DNA of 64,000 nucleotides. Source: Salinicola acroporae. Lineage in GTDB: Bacteria; Pseudomonadota; Gammaproteobacteria; Pseudomonadales; Halomonadaceae. Position 1 is the first letter of the stretch; each line of letters begins with the position of its first letter. Positions 1 to 9,059 of the stretch are shown here, in pieces. The stretch spans positions 517,600-581,599 of the forward strand of contig NZ_PZJW01000004.1 in the NCBI RefSeq assembly GCF_003206615.1. Direction: 5' to 3'. Made by a program: the position numbers and the translations under genes. Under the pieces are notes generated by a model. It saw only the letters and a list, made by a program, of their open reading frames with translations. It was not told the DNA's origin and did not search any database.

Positions 1-1528
1 GCGCCTTGCCCGGCACCATCGACACTAGCACGCCGTTACGACGTTCGATCGCGGCGTCCGGCTTGAGCGGGCCGTAGTGATCGAAGCGGCTGGTCAGGAT
101 GCCGGTACCGGAAGTCAGCGTCAGGAACTGGCCACGGAAGCCGATCAGGCCACGTGCCGGGATGATGAAGTCCAGGCGCACCCGGCCCTTGCCGTCCGGG
201 TTCATGTTGGAGAGCTCGCCCTTGCGGTAGCCGAGCTCTTCCATCACCGCGCCCTGGTGCTGCTCTTCGCAGTCGATGATGACTTCTTCGTAGGGCTCCT
301 GCTTGACGCCGTCGATCTCGCGGATGATGACCTCGGGGCGGCCGACGGCCAGTTCGAAGCCTTCGCGACGCATGGTCTCGATCAGCACCGACAGGTGCAG
401 TTCGCCACGTCCGGAGACCTTGAACTTCTCGGAGGACTCGCCCTGCTCGACGCGCAGCGCGACGTTGTGGATCAGTTCCTGCTCGAGGCGATCCTTGATG
501 TTGCGGCTGGTGACGTACTTGCCATCCTTGCCGGCGAACGGCGAATCGTTGACCTGGAAGGTCATCGAGACGGTCGGCTCGTCGACGGAGAGCGGCGGCA
601 GCGCTTCGACATTGTTGACGTCGCACAGCGTGTCGGAGATCGCCAGGTTGTCGATACCGGTGATGCAGACGATGTCGCCGGCGGTGGCTTCGTTGGTCTG
701 GACGCGCTCCAGGCCCATGTGGGTCATGACCTGGCCGATCTTGCCCTTGCGAACGGCGCCTTCCTTGGTGATGACGCTGATCTGCTGGCTCGGCTTGACG
801 CTGCCGCGCTTGATGCGGCCCAGGCCGATGACGCCGACGTAGCTGTTGTAGTCCAGCGCCGAAATCTGCATCTGGAACGGGCCGTCGAGCTCGACCTTGG
901 GCGGCTCGACGATGTCGACGATGCTCTTGAACATCGGCGTCATGTCTTCGGCCATGGCGTCCGGCTCCATGCCGGCGATGCCGTTGAGCGCGGAGCAGTA
1001 GATGATCGGGAAGTCGAGCTGCTCGTCGGTGGCGCCGAGGTTGTCGAACAGATCGAAGATCTGGTCGATGACCCAGTCCGGGCGCGCGCCGGGGCGGTCG
1101 ATCTTGTTGACCACGACGATCGGCTTGAGACCCTGGGCGAATGCCTTCTGGGTCACGAAGCGGGTCTGCGGCATCGGGCCGTCGACGGCGTCGACCAGCA
1201 GCAGTACGGAGTCGACCATGGACATGACGCGTTCGACTTCACCACCGAAGTCGGCGTGTCCCGGGGTGTCGACGATATTGATGTGGTAGTCGCGGCCGTT
1301 GCCGTCGTTCCAGCGGATCGCGGTGTTCTTGGCCAAGATGGTGATGCCGCGTTCCTTCTCCTGGTCGTTGGAGTCCATGATCCGCTCCTGGCCTTCGGCC
1401 TTGCGGTCCAGGGTGCCGGATTGGCTCAGGAGCTTGTCGACCAGTGTCGTCTTGCCATGGTCGACGTGGGCGATAATGGCAATGTTCCTAATGCTCTCGA
1501 TACGAGCGTTAGAGGCGTTGTCACTCAT
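1..1528 (-). CDS. typA: TypA/BipA translational GTPase, 3' end cut by window edge
   Basis: Ribosome-associated GTPase of the EF-G/LepA class, involved in stress- and cold-linked ribosome assembly. The reading frame is open from the ATG at 1528 to base 1, giving 509 residues of a protein usually about 605-615 long, so the C-terminal domain lies outside the window. The G1 loop AHVDHGKTT is at residues 20-28, followed by the switch region with ERGITI, the G3 motif DTPGH and the G4 motif NKID, all in the order and spacing of TypA. It is the first gene of its strand here, and a MITE-like repeat begins only 39 bp upstream of the start codon, so its promoter either lies in that short gap, inside the repeat or beyond it. 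Identification is secure. Confidence 0.96.
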   Translation of the reverse strand, partial: MSDNASNARIESIRNIAIIAHVDHGKTTLVDKLLSQSGTLDRKAEGQERIMDSNDQEKERGITILAKNTAIRWNDGNGRDYHINIVDTPGHADFGGEVERVMSMVDSVLLLVDAVDGPMPQTRFVTQKAFAQGLKPIVVVNKIDRPGARPDWVIDQIFDLFDNLGATDEQLDFPIIYCSALNGIAGMEPDAMAEDMTPMFKSIVDIVEPPKVELDGPFQMQISALDYNSYVGVIGLGRIKRGSVKPSQQISVITKEGAVRKGKIGQVMTHMGLERVQTNEATAGDIVCITGIDNLAISDTLCDVNNVEALPPLSVDEPTVSMTFQVNDSPFAGKDGKYVTSRNIKDRLEQELIHNVALRVEQGESSEKFKVSGRGELHLSVLIETMRREGFELAVGRPEVIIREIDGVKQEPYEEVIIDCEEQHQGAVMEELGYRKGELSNMNPDGKGRVRLDFIIPARGLIGFRGQFLTLTSGTGILTSRFDHYGPLKPDAAIERRNGVLVSMVPGKA

Positions 1529-1565
1529 GGGGCGGTTTCCATCGTAAAATGTGTGCGCCCATGTC

Positions 1566-1769
1566 TAGGGGCTGTTGACGTTTCAGCGCGAACCGCGGTG
1601 CTGCGCCGCATGGCGCCATTTGCCGCGTAACCCGAAGGGCCGGGCCAGTGTTTGCGTGGTGCTGCGTTATTCGTCATTCATTTGGAATGACCAAACTACG
1701 CTCTTTACGCTTTGCCCCGCACAATCACTGGCTCCGGCGCGGCCGTGCATGAAACGCCGACAGCCCCTA
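1566..1769. repeat. MITE-like element with 18-bp terminal inverted repeats and TA target duplication
   Basis: The ends GGGGCTGTTGACGTTTCA (1568-1585) and, on the other strand, GGGGCTGTCGGCGTTTCA (1767 back to 1750) match at 16 of 18 positions. Each is flanked outside by TA (1566-1567 and 1768-1769), as expected for a target duplication. The element is 200 bp, has no credible coding capacity, and carries a central 7-bp hairpin (GTCATTC/GAATGAC at 1673-1691). The size, TIRs and TA duplication fit a miniature element mobilised by an IS5-group transposase, which is inference. The rest of the 453-bp gap between typA and the next gene (to 1981) shows only an imperfect GATCC..GGATC inverted repeat at 1777-1799. 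Confidence 0.7.
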
Positions 1770-1981
1770 AGTCGATGATCCGCGCTCTAGCGCTGGATCG
1801 ACGAGTCCCCTGGGCACTGAGTAGGAGGGTCGGGCGCGCATTGTACAGGCAAGCGCGCGACACTGGCTACTTTAGTCTATCGGTGCCATTCGCGGGCTTT
1901 TTCGACGACGATCCCGTCGCCGCCCGTGCGCCTCGACGACTTCGAAAGCGGCGTGCCAATCCATTGAAAAGCGAGGGTTTC

Positions 1982-2551
1982 ATGTCGTCGGAGGAAGGAG
2001 AGCGGGAGCGCGCGGCACGAATCATCGGATGGGTCCGTGCCGACGCCTGGCGCCTGGATGTGCTGCGCCAGGCGCGCGCGTTGCGTCTCCCCGACTGGTG
2101 GCTGGCCGCCGGCTTCGTGCGCAACCTGGTCTGGGATCGCCTGCATGGCTATTCGCCATCGACGCCGCTGAACGATATCGATCTCGTCTACTTCGATGCC
2201 GCCCACGTCGACACGTCTGTCGACCGGGCCCTCGAGGCCGAACTCCGGCGGGTTGCCTCGCGACCCTGGTCGGTCAAGAACCAGGCGCGGATGCACGAGC
2301 GCCATGGGCATCGCCCCTACACCTCTATAGAGGAAGCGTTGAGCGTGTGGGTCGAGTGTGAAACGGCGGTGGCGGTGACCCTCGATGAGGATGACGGCAT
2401 TCGCCTGGCGGCTCCCCTTGGCACGGCCTCGCTGCTGTCGGGTCAGGTGACGCACAACCCGCGGCATGGCGATCGCGAAGTGTTTCGACGCCGTGTCGTT
2501 GCCAAGGGGTGGCAGCGCCGCTGGCCGGGACTCGATATTCAGGGGTTGTGA
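1982..2551 (+). CDS. Nucleotidyltransferase family protein (DUF925/NTP_transf_6-like)
   Basis: A 189-residue soluble protein resembling the DUF925 branch of the nucleotidyltransferase superfamily. The motif NDIDLVYFD (residues 64-72) supplies the two acidic residues of the hDxD nucleotidyltransferase signature, and the upstream WWLAAGFVRNLVWD segment is the family's conserved helix with the glycine turn. The substrate is unknown for the whole family. The frame is open upstream to 1712, but that extension runs through the MITE-like repeat and looks non-coding, so the ATG at 1982 is preferred although its ribosome site is weak. The gene ends seven bases before the stop of the convergent deacetylase-like gene. 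Confidence 0.75.
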   Translation: MSSEEGERERAARIIGWVRADAWRLDVLRQARALRLPDWWLAAGFVRNLVWDRLHGYSPSTPLNDIDLVYFDAAHVDTSVDRALEAELRRVASRPWSVKNQARMHERHGHRPYTSIEEALSVWVECETAVAVTLDEDDGIRLAAPLGTASLLSGQVTHNPRHGDREVFRRRVVAKGWQRRWPGLDIQGL

Positions 2552-2557
2552 GAGGTG

Positions 2558-3559
2558 CTACGAGGGCAGATTGCCCAGCAGCCAGTCGAACAGTCTCCCC
2601 TGGCTGTTGGCGACCGGCTGCGTAATGACGAAGCGCGGCAATAGCACCGTGTCGATCGGTGGCTCGAGCCAGCCCGTGCGGTGCGTCAGCACTCGTTCGA
2701 TGCCGGCGCTGGCCGCCAACCGCGCCAGCCCCTCGCCTGTCTCTGCCGAGGTGCTGGTGGCGATGCGAAGCGGATGGCGGCACAGAACCGCCAACTGGTG
2801 CTGGCTCTCGCGGAGCTGCACGAGGGCGGCAGCGTCTCGGGTCGTGGCGTGAGCGGGGATCAGGCTGCCGAAGCGGAACAGGCCGCCCTGTTCCAGACGG
2901 CGGATACTGAAGGCGTCCAGGGTTTCGTCGGCGAACGCTGGATCGCTATCCAGCGCCGAGGCGACGGCATGCAAGGTGGTGGCGTCCTGGGAGTGATCGA
3001 GCTCGGCGACATAGTTCCTGATCGCCTGGCTGTAGCGCTCGTCCCGCTGCGTACCGGCGGCGGGCGGCGCCGGCAGGCCTGCCTCGGCGAGCAGGCGCTT
3101 TGCGTTTTCGGCCGTTTCCTGGCCCCAGAGGGCTTCGCCGATGGCTTCTTGCCATGAGCTCCAGGCCCTTTTGGTGACCGGACCGGGAAGAAACACATTG
3201 GCCGGCAACGTCAGGCGCTCCAGGGTCGGCGACACCTGTTTCAGCGTATCGCGCCAGCCACCGTCGAAGGTAAGGGCGATGCGCGGCAGCTGGTCGTGAT
3301 GCAACTGCAGCACGCTCTCCAGGCTGACGATCTGCGCACTCTCGCTGAGGCTCTCCAGCAGATGACGAAAGCTATCCGGCCCCAGGCACCAGTCGGCTCT
3401 GTGAGGCAAGCGTGCCTCGGCTTCATCGTCCAGCACGCGATTCAGCGCGAGAATGGCGCTCCGCCCCCACAACGGCTCACTCAGGCTGAGACGCCAGTGA
3501 CCGCGTAGACGCTGTACCACATCCTGTGTGCGATCCAGCCTAGACATGGGCCATTCCAT
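2558..3559 (-). CDS. Polysaccharide deacetylase-like (NodB fold) protein with degenerate active site
   Basis: 333 residues with a NodB-type start strand IALTFDGGW at about residues 94-102. In active polysaccharide deacetylases this motif is TFDDG, where the first Asp is the catalytic base and the second binds the metal. Here the second Asp is Gly, and no HxxxH metal motif can be seen in the following 60 residues. No signal peptide is visible, so it is probably cytoplasmic. The protein may therefore be a non-catalytic or altered-function member. An ATG four codons in (3547) is an alternative start. It is divergent from glnA across a 413-bp regulatory gap. Family assignment is moderate and function unknown. 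Confidence 0.65.
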   Translation of the reverse strand: MEWPMSRLDRTQDVVQRLRGHWRLSLSEPLWGRSAILALNRVLDDEAEARLPHRADWCLGPDSFRHLLESLSESAQIVSLESVLQLHHDQLPRIALTFDGGWRDTLKQVSPTLERLTLPANVFLPGPVTKRAWSSWQEAIGEALWGQETAENAKRLLAEAGLPAPPAAGTQRDERYSQAIRNYVAELDHSQDATTLHAVASALDSDPAFADETLDAFSIRRLEQGGLFRFGSLIPAHATTRDAAALVQLRESQHQLAVLCRHPLRIATSTSAETGEGLARLAASAGIERVLTHRTGWLEPPIDTVLLPRFVITQPVANSQGRLFDWLLGNLPS

Positions 3560-3663
3560 TACTCGAGTCGTCGATCGCCATCAACGGATGGCTTCTCTCT
3601 ACAGTATCCGTTGCCTATCGATTTTCGGCAAAGGTTGCGAAGCGGATTCGTGAGCTTTCTTTT

Positions 3664-3701
3664 TTGGTGCAACGAGGCGTTGCTGTGCTCCAAATTGGTG
3701 C
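3664..3701. promoter_or_regulatory. NtrC enhancer: one strong site plus one half-site upstream of glnA
   Basis: GCTCCAAATTGGTGC at 3687-3701 matches the NtrC dyad GCACC-N5-GGTGC with one mismatch. A second half-site TTGGTGCA lies at 3664-3671. If that half-site is read in the same dyad register, the two centres are about 31 bp apart, close to three helical turns, which is like the paired enhancer sites of the enteric glnA promoter. They sit about 165-195 bp upstream of the predicted sigma-54 start point. Confidence 0.7.
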
Positions 3702-3830
3702 TTCTAAGGAGTTTGAGTCACTCACTTGGAAAGGAACCGGCGGAGATGACGCCCGTGGGCATCGGGAAGATTTTCGATAAAGCAATTTTAATCAATTACT
3801 TATTATTGAGCGTCCGGCCCTTGCCTCATT

Positions 3831-3847
3831 TTGGCACATTCTCTGCA
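3831..3847 (+). promoter_or_regulatory. Sigma-54 promoter of glnA
   Basis: TTGGCACATTCTCTGCA fits the -24/-12 pattern TGGCAC-N5-TTGC, with exactly ten bases between the GG and GC dinucleotides (GG at 3833-3834, GC at 3845-3846). Transcription would begin near 3858, leaving a leader of about 115 nt before glnA. With the upstream NtrC site this gives the standard nitrogen-limitation control of glutamine synthetase. The rest of the 3560-3972 gap is A+T-rich around 3780-3810, with no other feature I can support. Confidence 0.75.
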
Positions 3848-3972
3848 TAGTTATGTAAAAACGGTGTGCGCGTGGGCAAGAGCGCCGACTTCGTGCTACA
3901 AAACACGCACGCCACAAAACGGTGTTGGATATTCGCCAACGAATCGAGCCATGGCTCACAGTGGAGGACAAC

Positions 3973-5379
3973 ATGTCTGAGAAAACCCTCGCCCTTATCG
4001 AAGAACACGACGTCAAGTGGGTGGATCTGCGCTTTACCGACACCAAGGGCAAGGAGCAGCACGTCACGATTCCTGCCAGCGCCGTCGATGCGGAATTCTT
4101 CGAGGACGGTCAGATGTTCGACGGCTCTTCCATCGAAGGCTGGAAGGGCATCAATGAGTCCGACATGATTCTGCGCCCGGAAGATGGCACCGCCTTCCTC
4201 GATCCGTTCACCGAAGACTCCACGCTGATCCTGCGCTGCGACATCATCGAGCCGGCAACGATGCAGGGCTACGAGCGCGATCCGCGCTCCATCGCCAAGC
4301 GTGCCGAGGCCTATCTGGCCAGCACCGGCCTTGGCGACACCGCCTTCTTCGGCCCGGAGCCCGAATTCTTCATCTTCGACGAGGTGCACTGGAAGTCCGA
4401 TATCGAAGGCTCCATGTACAAGATCTCCTCCGAAGAGGGTGCCTGGTCCACCGACCGTCAGGTCGAGGGTGGTAACCTGGCGCACCGTCCGCGGGTCAAG
4501 GGCGGCTACTTCCCGGTGCCGCCGGTCGACAGCTTCCACGACATCCGCAGCGCGATGTGTAACACGCTGCAGGCCGTTGGCCAGGCAGTCGAGGTGCATC
4601 ACCACGAAGTGGCGAATGCCGGTCAGAACGAGATCGGGGTCAAGTTCAACACGCTGGTGAAGAAAGCCGACGAAGTGCAGCAGCTCAAGTATGTGGTGCA
4701 CAACGTGGCTCATGCCTACGGCAAGACGGCCACTTTCATGCCCAAGCCGCTGGTGGGCGACAACGGTTCCGGCATGCACGTCCACCAGTCGTTCTGGAAG
4801 GATGGCTCCAACCAGTTCGCGGGTGACGAATACGCCGGCCTGTCCGAAATGGCGCTGTATTACATTGGCGGCATCATCAAGCACGCACGTGCCCTGAACG
4901 CCTTCACCAACGCGTCGACCAACTCCTACAAGCGCCTGGTGCCGGGCTTCGAAGCGCCGGTCATGCTGGCCTACAGTGCGCGCAACCGCTCCGCGTCGAT
5001 TCGGATTCCGTACACTGCCAGCCCGAAAGGCAAGCGCGTCGAGTGCCGGTTCCCCGACCCGACCGCCAACCCGTATCTCGCTTTCGCCGCCATGCTGATG
5101 GCCGGTATCGACGGCATCAAGAACAAGATCCATCCTGGCGATGCCATGGACAAGAACTTGTACGACCTGCCGCCGGAAGAGGGCAAGAAGATCCCGACCG
5201 TCGCGACCAGTCTCGATCAGGCACTGGAAGCGCTGAATTCCGATCGTGCCTTCCTGACCGAAGGTGGCGTGTTCACCGACGAGATGATCGATGCCTACAT
5301 CGAGCTGAAGGGTGAAGACGTCGAGCGCCTGCGCCTGGCGACGCACCCGGTCGAGTTCGATCTCTACTACAGCGTCTGA
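3973..5379 (+). CDS. glnA: Type I glutamine synthetase
   Basis: Makes glutamine from glutamate, ammonia and ATP as a cytoplasmic dodecamer. The 468-residue length is that of GSI-beta enzymes. Visible landmarks are the [10 protein letters not shown] beta-grasp signature, the metal-ligand segment PEPEFFIFD, the ATP-binding [16 protein letters not shown] motif, and the adenylylation loop [10 protein letters not shown] with the target tyrosine at residue 397, the same number as in enteric GlnA, so control by GlnE is expected. The frame is open upstream to 3922, but the ATG at 3973 is chosen because of the strong GTGGAGGAC ribosome site and the exact Tyr397 numbering. It heads the glnA–DUF4124–ntrB–ntrC set and is followed by a clear terminator. 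Confidence 0.98.
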   Translation: MSEKTLALIEEHDVKWVDLRFTDTKGKEQHVTIPASAVDAEFFEDGQMFDGSSIEGWKGINESDMILRPEDGTAFLDPFTEDSTLILRCDIIEPATMQGYERDPRSIAKRAEAYLASTGLGDTAFFGPEPEFFIFDEVHWKSDIEGSMYKISSEEGAWSTDRQVEGGNLAHRPRVKGGYFPVPPVDSFHDIRSAMCNTLQAVGQAVEVHHHEVANAGQNEIGVKFNTLVKKADEVQQLKYVVHNVAHAYGKTATFMPKPLVGDNGSGMHVHQSFWKDGSNQFAGDEYAGLSEMALYYIGGIIKHARALNAFTNASTNSYKRLVPGFEAPVMLAYSARNRSASIRIPYTASPKGKRVECRFPDPTANPYLAFAAMLMAGIDGIKNKIHPGDAMDKNLYDLPPEEGKKIPTVATSLDQALEALNSDRAFLTEGGVFTDEMIDAYIELKGEDVERLRLATHPVEFDLYYSV

Positions 5380-5417
5380 AGCTCGAGCCCAGCAGGCCCG
5401 GTGCCTTGCAGAAAGAG

Positions 5418-5441
5418 AGCCCCACTTCGGTGGGGCTTTTT
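5418..5441 (+). terminator. Rho-independent terminator of glnA
   Basis: Perfect 8-bp stem AGCCCCAC/GTGGGGCT with a TTCG tetraloop, followed by a run of five T (5437-5441, the first being the last base of the stem). It starts about 40 bases after the glnA stop and separates glnA from the downstream DUF4124 and ntrBC genes. Confidence 0.9.
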
Positions 5442-5574
5442 CGTGGGGCCGTCTTCCGGAATGCTGCCCATGGCAGGCCTGGGTAAAGCGGGGCGCGTGG
5501 CAGGAGATCCCGGACAAGTGAAGGATCGAAGCCGCCGGCCGATAACAGGGTGATCGACAGGGGAGCGCCAACTG

Positions 5575-6162
5575 ATGCGCACGAGGATGCTGGTATCGGT
5601 GATATCGATTTGCCTGGTGGCCGGGGCCGCTTCGTCCGCGATGGCGGCATCGGTCTACCGGCATGTCGACGCTGCGGGTAACGTGGTCTACAGCGACGAA
5701 CCGGGGGCGGGCACGCGCGTCGATCTCAAGCCGATCACGGTGGTCGATCCCACCGAGGTCGAGCCAAGTGCGGACTCTCGCCAATCGGTCACGCCCGAGG
5801 CTCCGGCGGTGGAGTACGAGCGCTTCGTGATCACCCGTCCGCAGAACCAACAGACGCTGCCGACCGGACAAGCGGGAGACGTCCAGGTCAGGTTGGCGAT
5901 CGAGCCCGCGTTGCAGCGGGGCGACCGTGTCCAACTGAGGGTGGACGGCAAGGTGAGCCAGTCGCCGATGCACACCAGCGTCTTCGTGCTGACTCAGTTG
6001 CCGCGAGGCGAGCATCAGCTTCAGGCCGATCTGGTCGATGCCCAGGGGCAGGTGAGGCTTTCGACGCCACCAGTGACGCTCTACGTACAGCGTGCCAGCA
6101 TCAACCTGCCGGCCAATCCCAACAATCCCGATCGTGGAAACAGTCCCAATCGTGGAAAGTAG
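5575..6162 (+). CDS. Secreted DUF4124-domain protein
   Basis: 195 residues. An N-terminal signal peptide of about 25 residues (MRTRMLVSVISICLVAGAA… ending SAMAA) is followed at once by the short DUF4124 domain (SVYRHVDAAGNVVYSDEP, residues 26-43), then a linker and a beta-rich domain (about 85-180) of Ig-like appearance. The C-terminus repeats Asn-Pro and Asn-Arg-Gly (NPNNPDRGNSPNRGK), which suggests a flexible tail. The protein should be periplasmic or surface associated. A DUF4124 gene between glnA and ntrBC is a familiar arrangement in marine and halophilic gammaproteobacteria, but the role is unknown. The start has a GGGAG ribosome site. Confidence 0.85.
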   Translation: MRTRMLVSVISICLVAGAASSAMAASVYRHVDAAGNVVYSDEPGAGTRVDLKPITVVDPTEVEPSADSRQSVTPEAPAVEYERFVITRPQNQQTLPTGQAGDVQVRLAIEPALQRGDRVQLRVDGKVSQSPMHTSVFVLTQLPRGEHQLQADLVDAQGQVRLSTPPVTLYVQRASINLPANPNNPDRGNSPNRGK

Positions 6163-6216
6163 TGTCGTCTACATCGACGCCATGCCTCCAATCGGTTGCC
6201 ACAGTCTGCAGCGTTT

Positions 6217-6231
6217 GCACTATTTTGGTGA
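6217..6231. promoter_or_regulatory. NtrC-type site upstream of ntrB
   Basis: GCACTATTTTGGTGA matches the NtrC dyad GCACY-N5-RGTGC at all but the last base. It lies about 110 bp before the ntrB start and about 80 bp upstream of a TATAAG hexamer (6304-6309) that could be a -10 element. In enteric bacteria NtrC binds such a site to repress its own operon, so autoregulation is the likely role here. Confidence 0.6.
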
Positions 6232-6328
6232 ATGAAATCCCGATTTTTATCCGGACCTCCCCGTCGATGGGCGAAATCGGGGAGTGGCGCGGTTTTTGCA
6301 CTGTATAAGCACGTACCGGATCACCACG

Positions 6329-7384
6329 ATGGAACAACGCATGTATCAACGTTTGCTGGAGCATCTGACGACCGCCGTCCTGTTACTCGACGAGCGGCTT
6401 CACGTGCGCTGGCTCAACCCTGCGGCCGAAGCACTGTTGGCGGCGAGCCGGCCCCGGGTGGTCGGTCAGTGGCTGGAGTGCCTCAATGGCGAGGATGGCA
6501 GTGTCCGCCAGGTTCTGCACAAGGCAATGCAGGAATTCCATCCCTATACGCAACGCGAAGCGGCACTGGTGCTGGCCGCGGGGGACGTGATCACGGTGGA
6601 TTTCACCGCTACGCCGATCACCAGTCGCGAACTGCTGCTGGAGATCGAGCCGCGGGATCGATTGCTGCGCATCTCGCGGGAGGAGGCCCTGATCGCGCGA
6701 CAGGAGACGGTCAAGGTGCTGATGCGGGGGCTCGCCCACGAGGTCAAGAATCCACTGGGCGGCATTCGTGGCGCGGCCCAATTGCTGGAACGTGATCTTC
6801 CCGACCCGCAGCTCACCGAGTTCACCCGGATCATCGTCGAGGAGGCGGATCGCCTGCGGGACCTGGTCGACCGCATGCTCGGCCCCAACACGCTGGTGCG
6901 TCATGAGCCGCTCAACGTGCACAAGGTGCTGGAGCGCGTTCGGGCACTGCTCGAGGTGGAACATCACCAGTTGCGCTTCGAGCGCGACTACGATCCGAGC
7001 GTGCCGGATCTGGTCGGCGACGAGGCGCAGCTGATCCAGGCGGTTCTCAACATCGCGCGCAACGCCGTTCAGGCGATGGAGGAGTTCGGTACGCCCAAGC
7101 CTCGCCTGCTGCTGCGGACTCGCGTCCGCCGTCAGTTCACCCTCGGCGTAGAGCGCCACCGGCTGGTCTGCGAGGTCGCGGTGAGCGACAACGGCCCCGG
7201 TATTCCCGAGCATATCCGCGAAACGCTGTTCTTCCCCATGGTCTCCGGGCGTGCCGAGGGCAGCGGCCTGGGATTGTCCATCGCGCAGTCGATCCTGCAT
7301 CAGCATCAAGGCCTGATCGAGTGCGACTCCCATCCGGGGGCCACCGAATTCCGGTTATTGATCCCCTTCGAGGCGCCACAGTGA
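6329..7384 (+). CDS. ntrB: Nitrogen regulation sensor kinase NtrB
   Basis: Cytoplasmic histidine kinase/phosphatase that reads PII (GlnB) and controls NtrC. About 351 residues. An N-terminal PAS domain (about 5-115, containing the WLNPAAEALL stretch) precedes the HisKA domain with the H-box LAHEVKNPLGG, phospho-acceptor His137 from this start. The catalytic domain has the N-box NIARNAVQA, the G1 box DNGPGIP and the G2 region GSGLGLSIAQS. No transmembrane segment is present, as expected. Two ATGs, 6329 and 6341, are possible; the second has a GGAAC stretch at ribosome-site distance, so the start is uncertain by four codons. It is followed by ntrC 93 bp downstream. Confidence 0.95.
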   Translation: MEQRMYQRLLEHLTTAVLLLDERLHVRWLNPAAEALLAASRPRVVGQWLECLNGEDGSVRQVLHKAMQEFHPYTQREAALVLAAGDVITVDFTATPITSRELLLEIEPRDRLLRISREEALIARQETVKVLMRGLAHEVKNPLGGIRGAAQLLERDLPDPQLTEFTRIIVEEADRLRDLVDRMLGPNTLVRHEPLNVHKVLERVRALLEVEHHQLRFERDYDPSVPDLVGDEAQLIQAVLNIARNAVQAMEEFGTPKPRLLLRTRVRRQFTLGVERHRLVCEVAVSDNGPGIPEHIRETLFFPMVSGRAEGSGLGLSIAQSILHQHQGLIECDSHPGATEFRLLIPFEAPQ

Positions 7385-7477
7385 GTATGTCGGCTCGCTA
7401 TATCGTTGCCGAGTCAGGCGAGTGGCCCACATCGACGTCGCCAAGCACGCGATTCACCGTTCTGCTGGAGAACTGCC

Positions 7478-8887
7478 ATGACTGAAGTCGCCCGTATCGC
7501 GATTGTCGATGACGATCGCGCTATCCGCTGGGTCCTGGAAAGGGCGCTGGCACAACCGGATCTCGAGGTGCAGTCCTTCGAGCGTGCCGACGCGGCACTC
7601 GAAGCGATCGAGCGACAGCCGCCGGACGTGCTCCTGACCGATATCCGCATGCCGGGGCTCGACGGTCTCGACCTGATGGCCAAGGTCCGCGAGATGCATC
7701 CCGACCTGCCGGTGATCGTGATGACGGCGCACTCGGATCTGGATAGCGCGGTCGCTTCCTACCAGGGAGGCGCCTTCGAGTATCTGCCCAAGCCGTTCGA
7801 TGTGGACGACGCGCTGGCGCTGGTGCGGCGTGGCGTTGCCCATGCCCGGGAGCGGCGCTCGCCGGCGGCGATGCCGGAAGGGCTCTCGGCCGAGATCATC
7901 GGCGAGGCGCCGGCGATGCAGGAGGTATTTCGCGCCATCGGTCGGCTGTCGCAGTCGCATATCACGGTGTTGATCAACGGCGAGTCGGGGACCGGCAAGG
8001 AGCGTGTCGCCCAGGCCCTGCACCAGCATAGTCCGCGCAGCGGTCACCCGTTCATCGCGCTCAACATGGCGGCGATTCCCAAGGACCTGATGGAGTCGGA
8101 GCTGTTCGGCCATGAAAAGGGGGCCTTCACCGGCGCCGCCGCCCAGCGCCGCGGGCGCTTCGAGCAGGCCGACGGCGGTACGCTGTTCCTCGATGAGATC
8201 GGCGACATGCCCGCCGATACGCAGACGCGGCTGCTGCGCGTGCTGGCGGATGGCGAGTTCTATCGGGTCGGTGGCCACGTGCCGGTCAAGGTGGATGTGC
8301 GGATCATCGCCGCGACCCACCAAAACCTGGAAAAACTGGTGACGGAAGGCCGTTTTCGCGAGGATCTGTTCCACCGGCTGAATGTGATTCGCGTTCACCT
8401 GCCGCGGTTGTCGGAGCGTCGCGAGGACATTCCCCGGCTGGCCCAGCATTTTCTCGCCGAGGCCGCCAAGGAGCTCTCCACGGAACCCAAGGTCCTGACC
8501 CGCGACGCCGAGACGCATCTCACGCATCTCCCTTGGCCGGGCAATGTGCGGCAATTGGAAAACACCTGTCGCTGGCTGACCGTCATGGCCTCTGGTCGGG
8601 AAGTGCTGGTCGATGATCTGCCGCCGGAACTGCGCGAGCTCGAGGGGACCGAAGCGCCCAGCGGAGACTGGCGCAACGCGTTCCGCGAATGGGCGGATCG
8701 GGCGCTGGCGTCTGGCCACACGCATCTGCTCGAGGAGGCGATGCCGGATTTCGAGCGAATCCTGATCGAAACCGCCTTGAAGCATACCGGCGGGCGCAAG
8801 GGGGAGGCCGCCGAGCTGCTGGGCTGGGGCCGCAATACCTTGACTCGAAAGGTGAAAGTGCTCCTGCCAGCGCTCGCGGATGAATAG
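7478..8887 (+). CDS. ntrC: Nitrogen regulation response regulator NtrC
   Basis: Sigma-54 enhancer-binding activator, phosphorylated by NtrB. 469 residues in the classical order. The receiver domain (about 5-120) has the acidic pocket DDD and phospho-acceptor Asp55 in LLTDIRMPG. The AAA+ domain (about 140-380) has Walker A GESGTGKE, the sigma-54 contact loop [15 protein letters not shown] and Walker [12 protein letters not shown]. The C-terminal Fis-type helix-turn-helix ends with [20 protein letters not shown]. The ATG at 7478 follows CTGGAG at good distance; an upstream in-frame start at 7406 is less likely. Its expected targets in this window are the glnA enhancer and its own leader. Confidence 0.97.
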   Translation: MTEVARIAIVDDDRAIRWVLERALAQPDLEVQSFERADAALEAIERQPPDVLLTDIRMPGLDGLDLMAKVREMHPDLPVIVMTAHSDLDSAVASYQGGAFEYLPKPFDVDDALALVRRGVAHARERRSPAAMPEGLSAEIIGEAPAMQEVFRAIGRLSQSHITVLINGESGTGKERVAQALHQHSPRSGHPFIALNMAAIPKDLMESELFGHEKGAFTGAAAQRRGRFEQADGGTLFLDEIGDMPADTQTRLLRVLADGEFYRVGGHVPVKVDVRIIAATHQNLEKLVTEGRFREDLFHRLNVIRVHLPRLSERREDIPRLAQHFLAEAAKELSTEPKVLTRDAETHLTHLPWPGNVRQLENTCRWLTVMASGREVLVDDLPPELRELEGTEAPSGDWRNAFREWADRALASGHTHLLEEAMPDFERILIETALKHTGGRKGEAAELLGWGRNTLTRKVKVLLPALADE

Positions 8888-8969
8888 GCCCAGTGCTGGC
8901 CAACGCGCTTGACTGACCGCCTGTGGGTCACGTTCGTCGACGTTGTCTTCAGGTGCTGCTGGGGCCAAG

Positions 8970-8991
8970 AGCGACCAAAGTCGCGCTTTTT
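8970..8991 (+). terminator. Weak terminator-like hairpin after ntrC
   Basis: Short stem GCGAC/GTCGC with a CAAA loop (8971-8984), followed two bases later by five T. The 5-bp stem is short, so this is only a plausible terminator separating ntrC from the organic-acid operon. Confidence 0.45.
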
Positions 8992-9059
8992 CGACATGGC
9001 TTGGCCAGAGTAGGCTCGCGTAACCAACTGAAAACTGGTTTGACGAGGCCGCTCCTGCC

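Noticed and set aside
77..1630. A 517-codon plus-strand reading frame across the left end
   Set aside because: It is antisense to typA, whose GTPase motifs fix the real frame; the translated product is a low-complexity acidic shadow.
3826..6015. A 729-codon minus-strand frame opposite glnA and the DUF4124 gene
   Set aside because: High-GC shadow of glnA; no domain, and it spans the glnA terminator and promoter.
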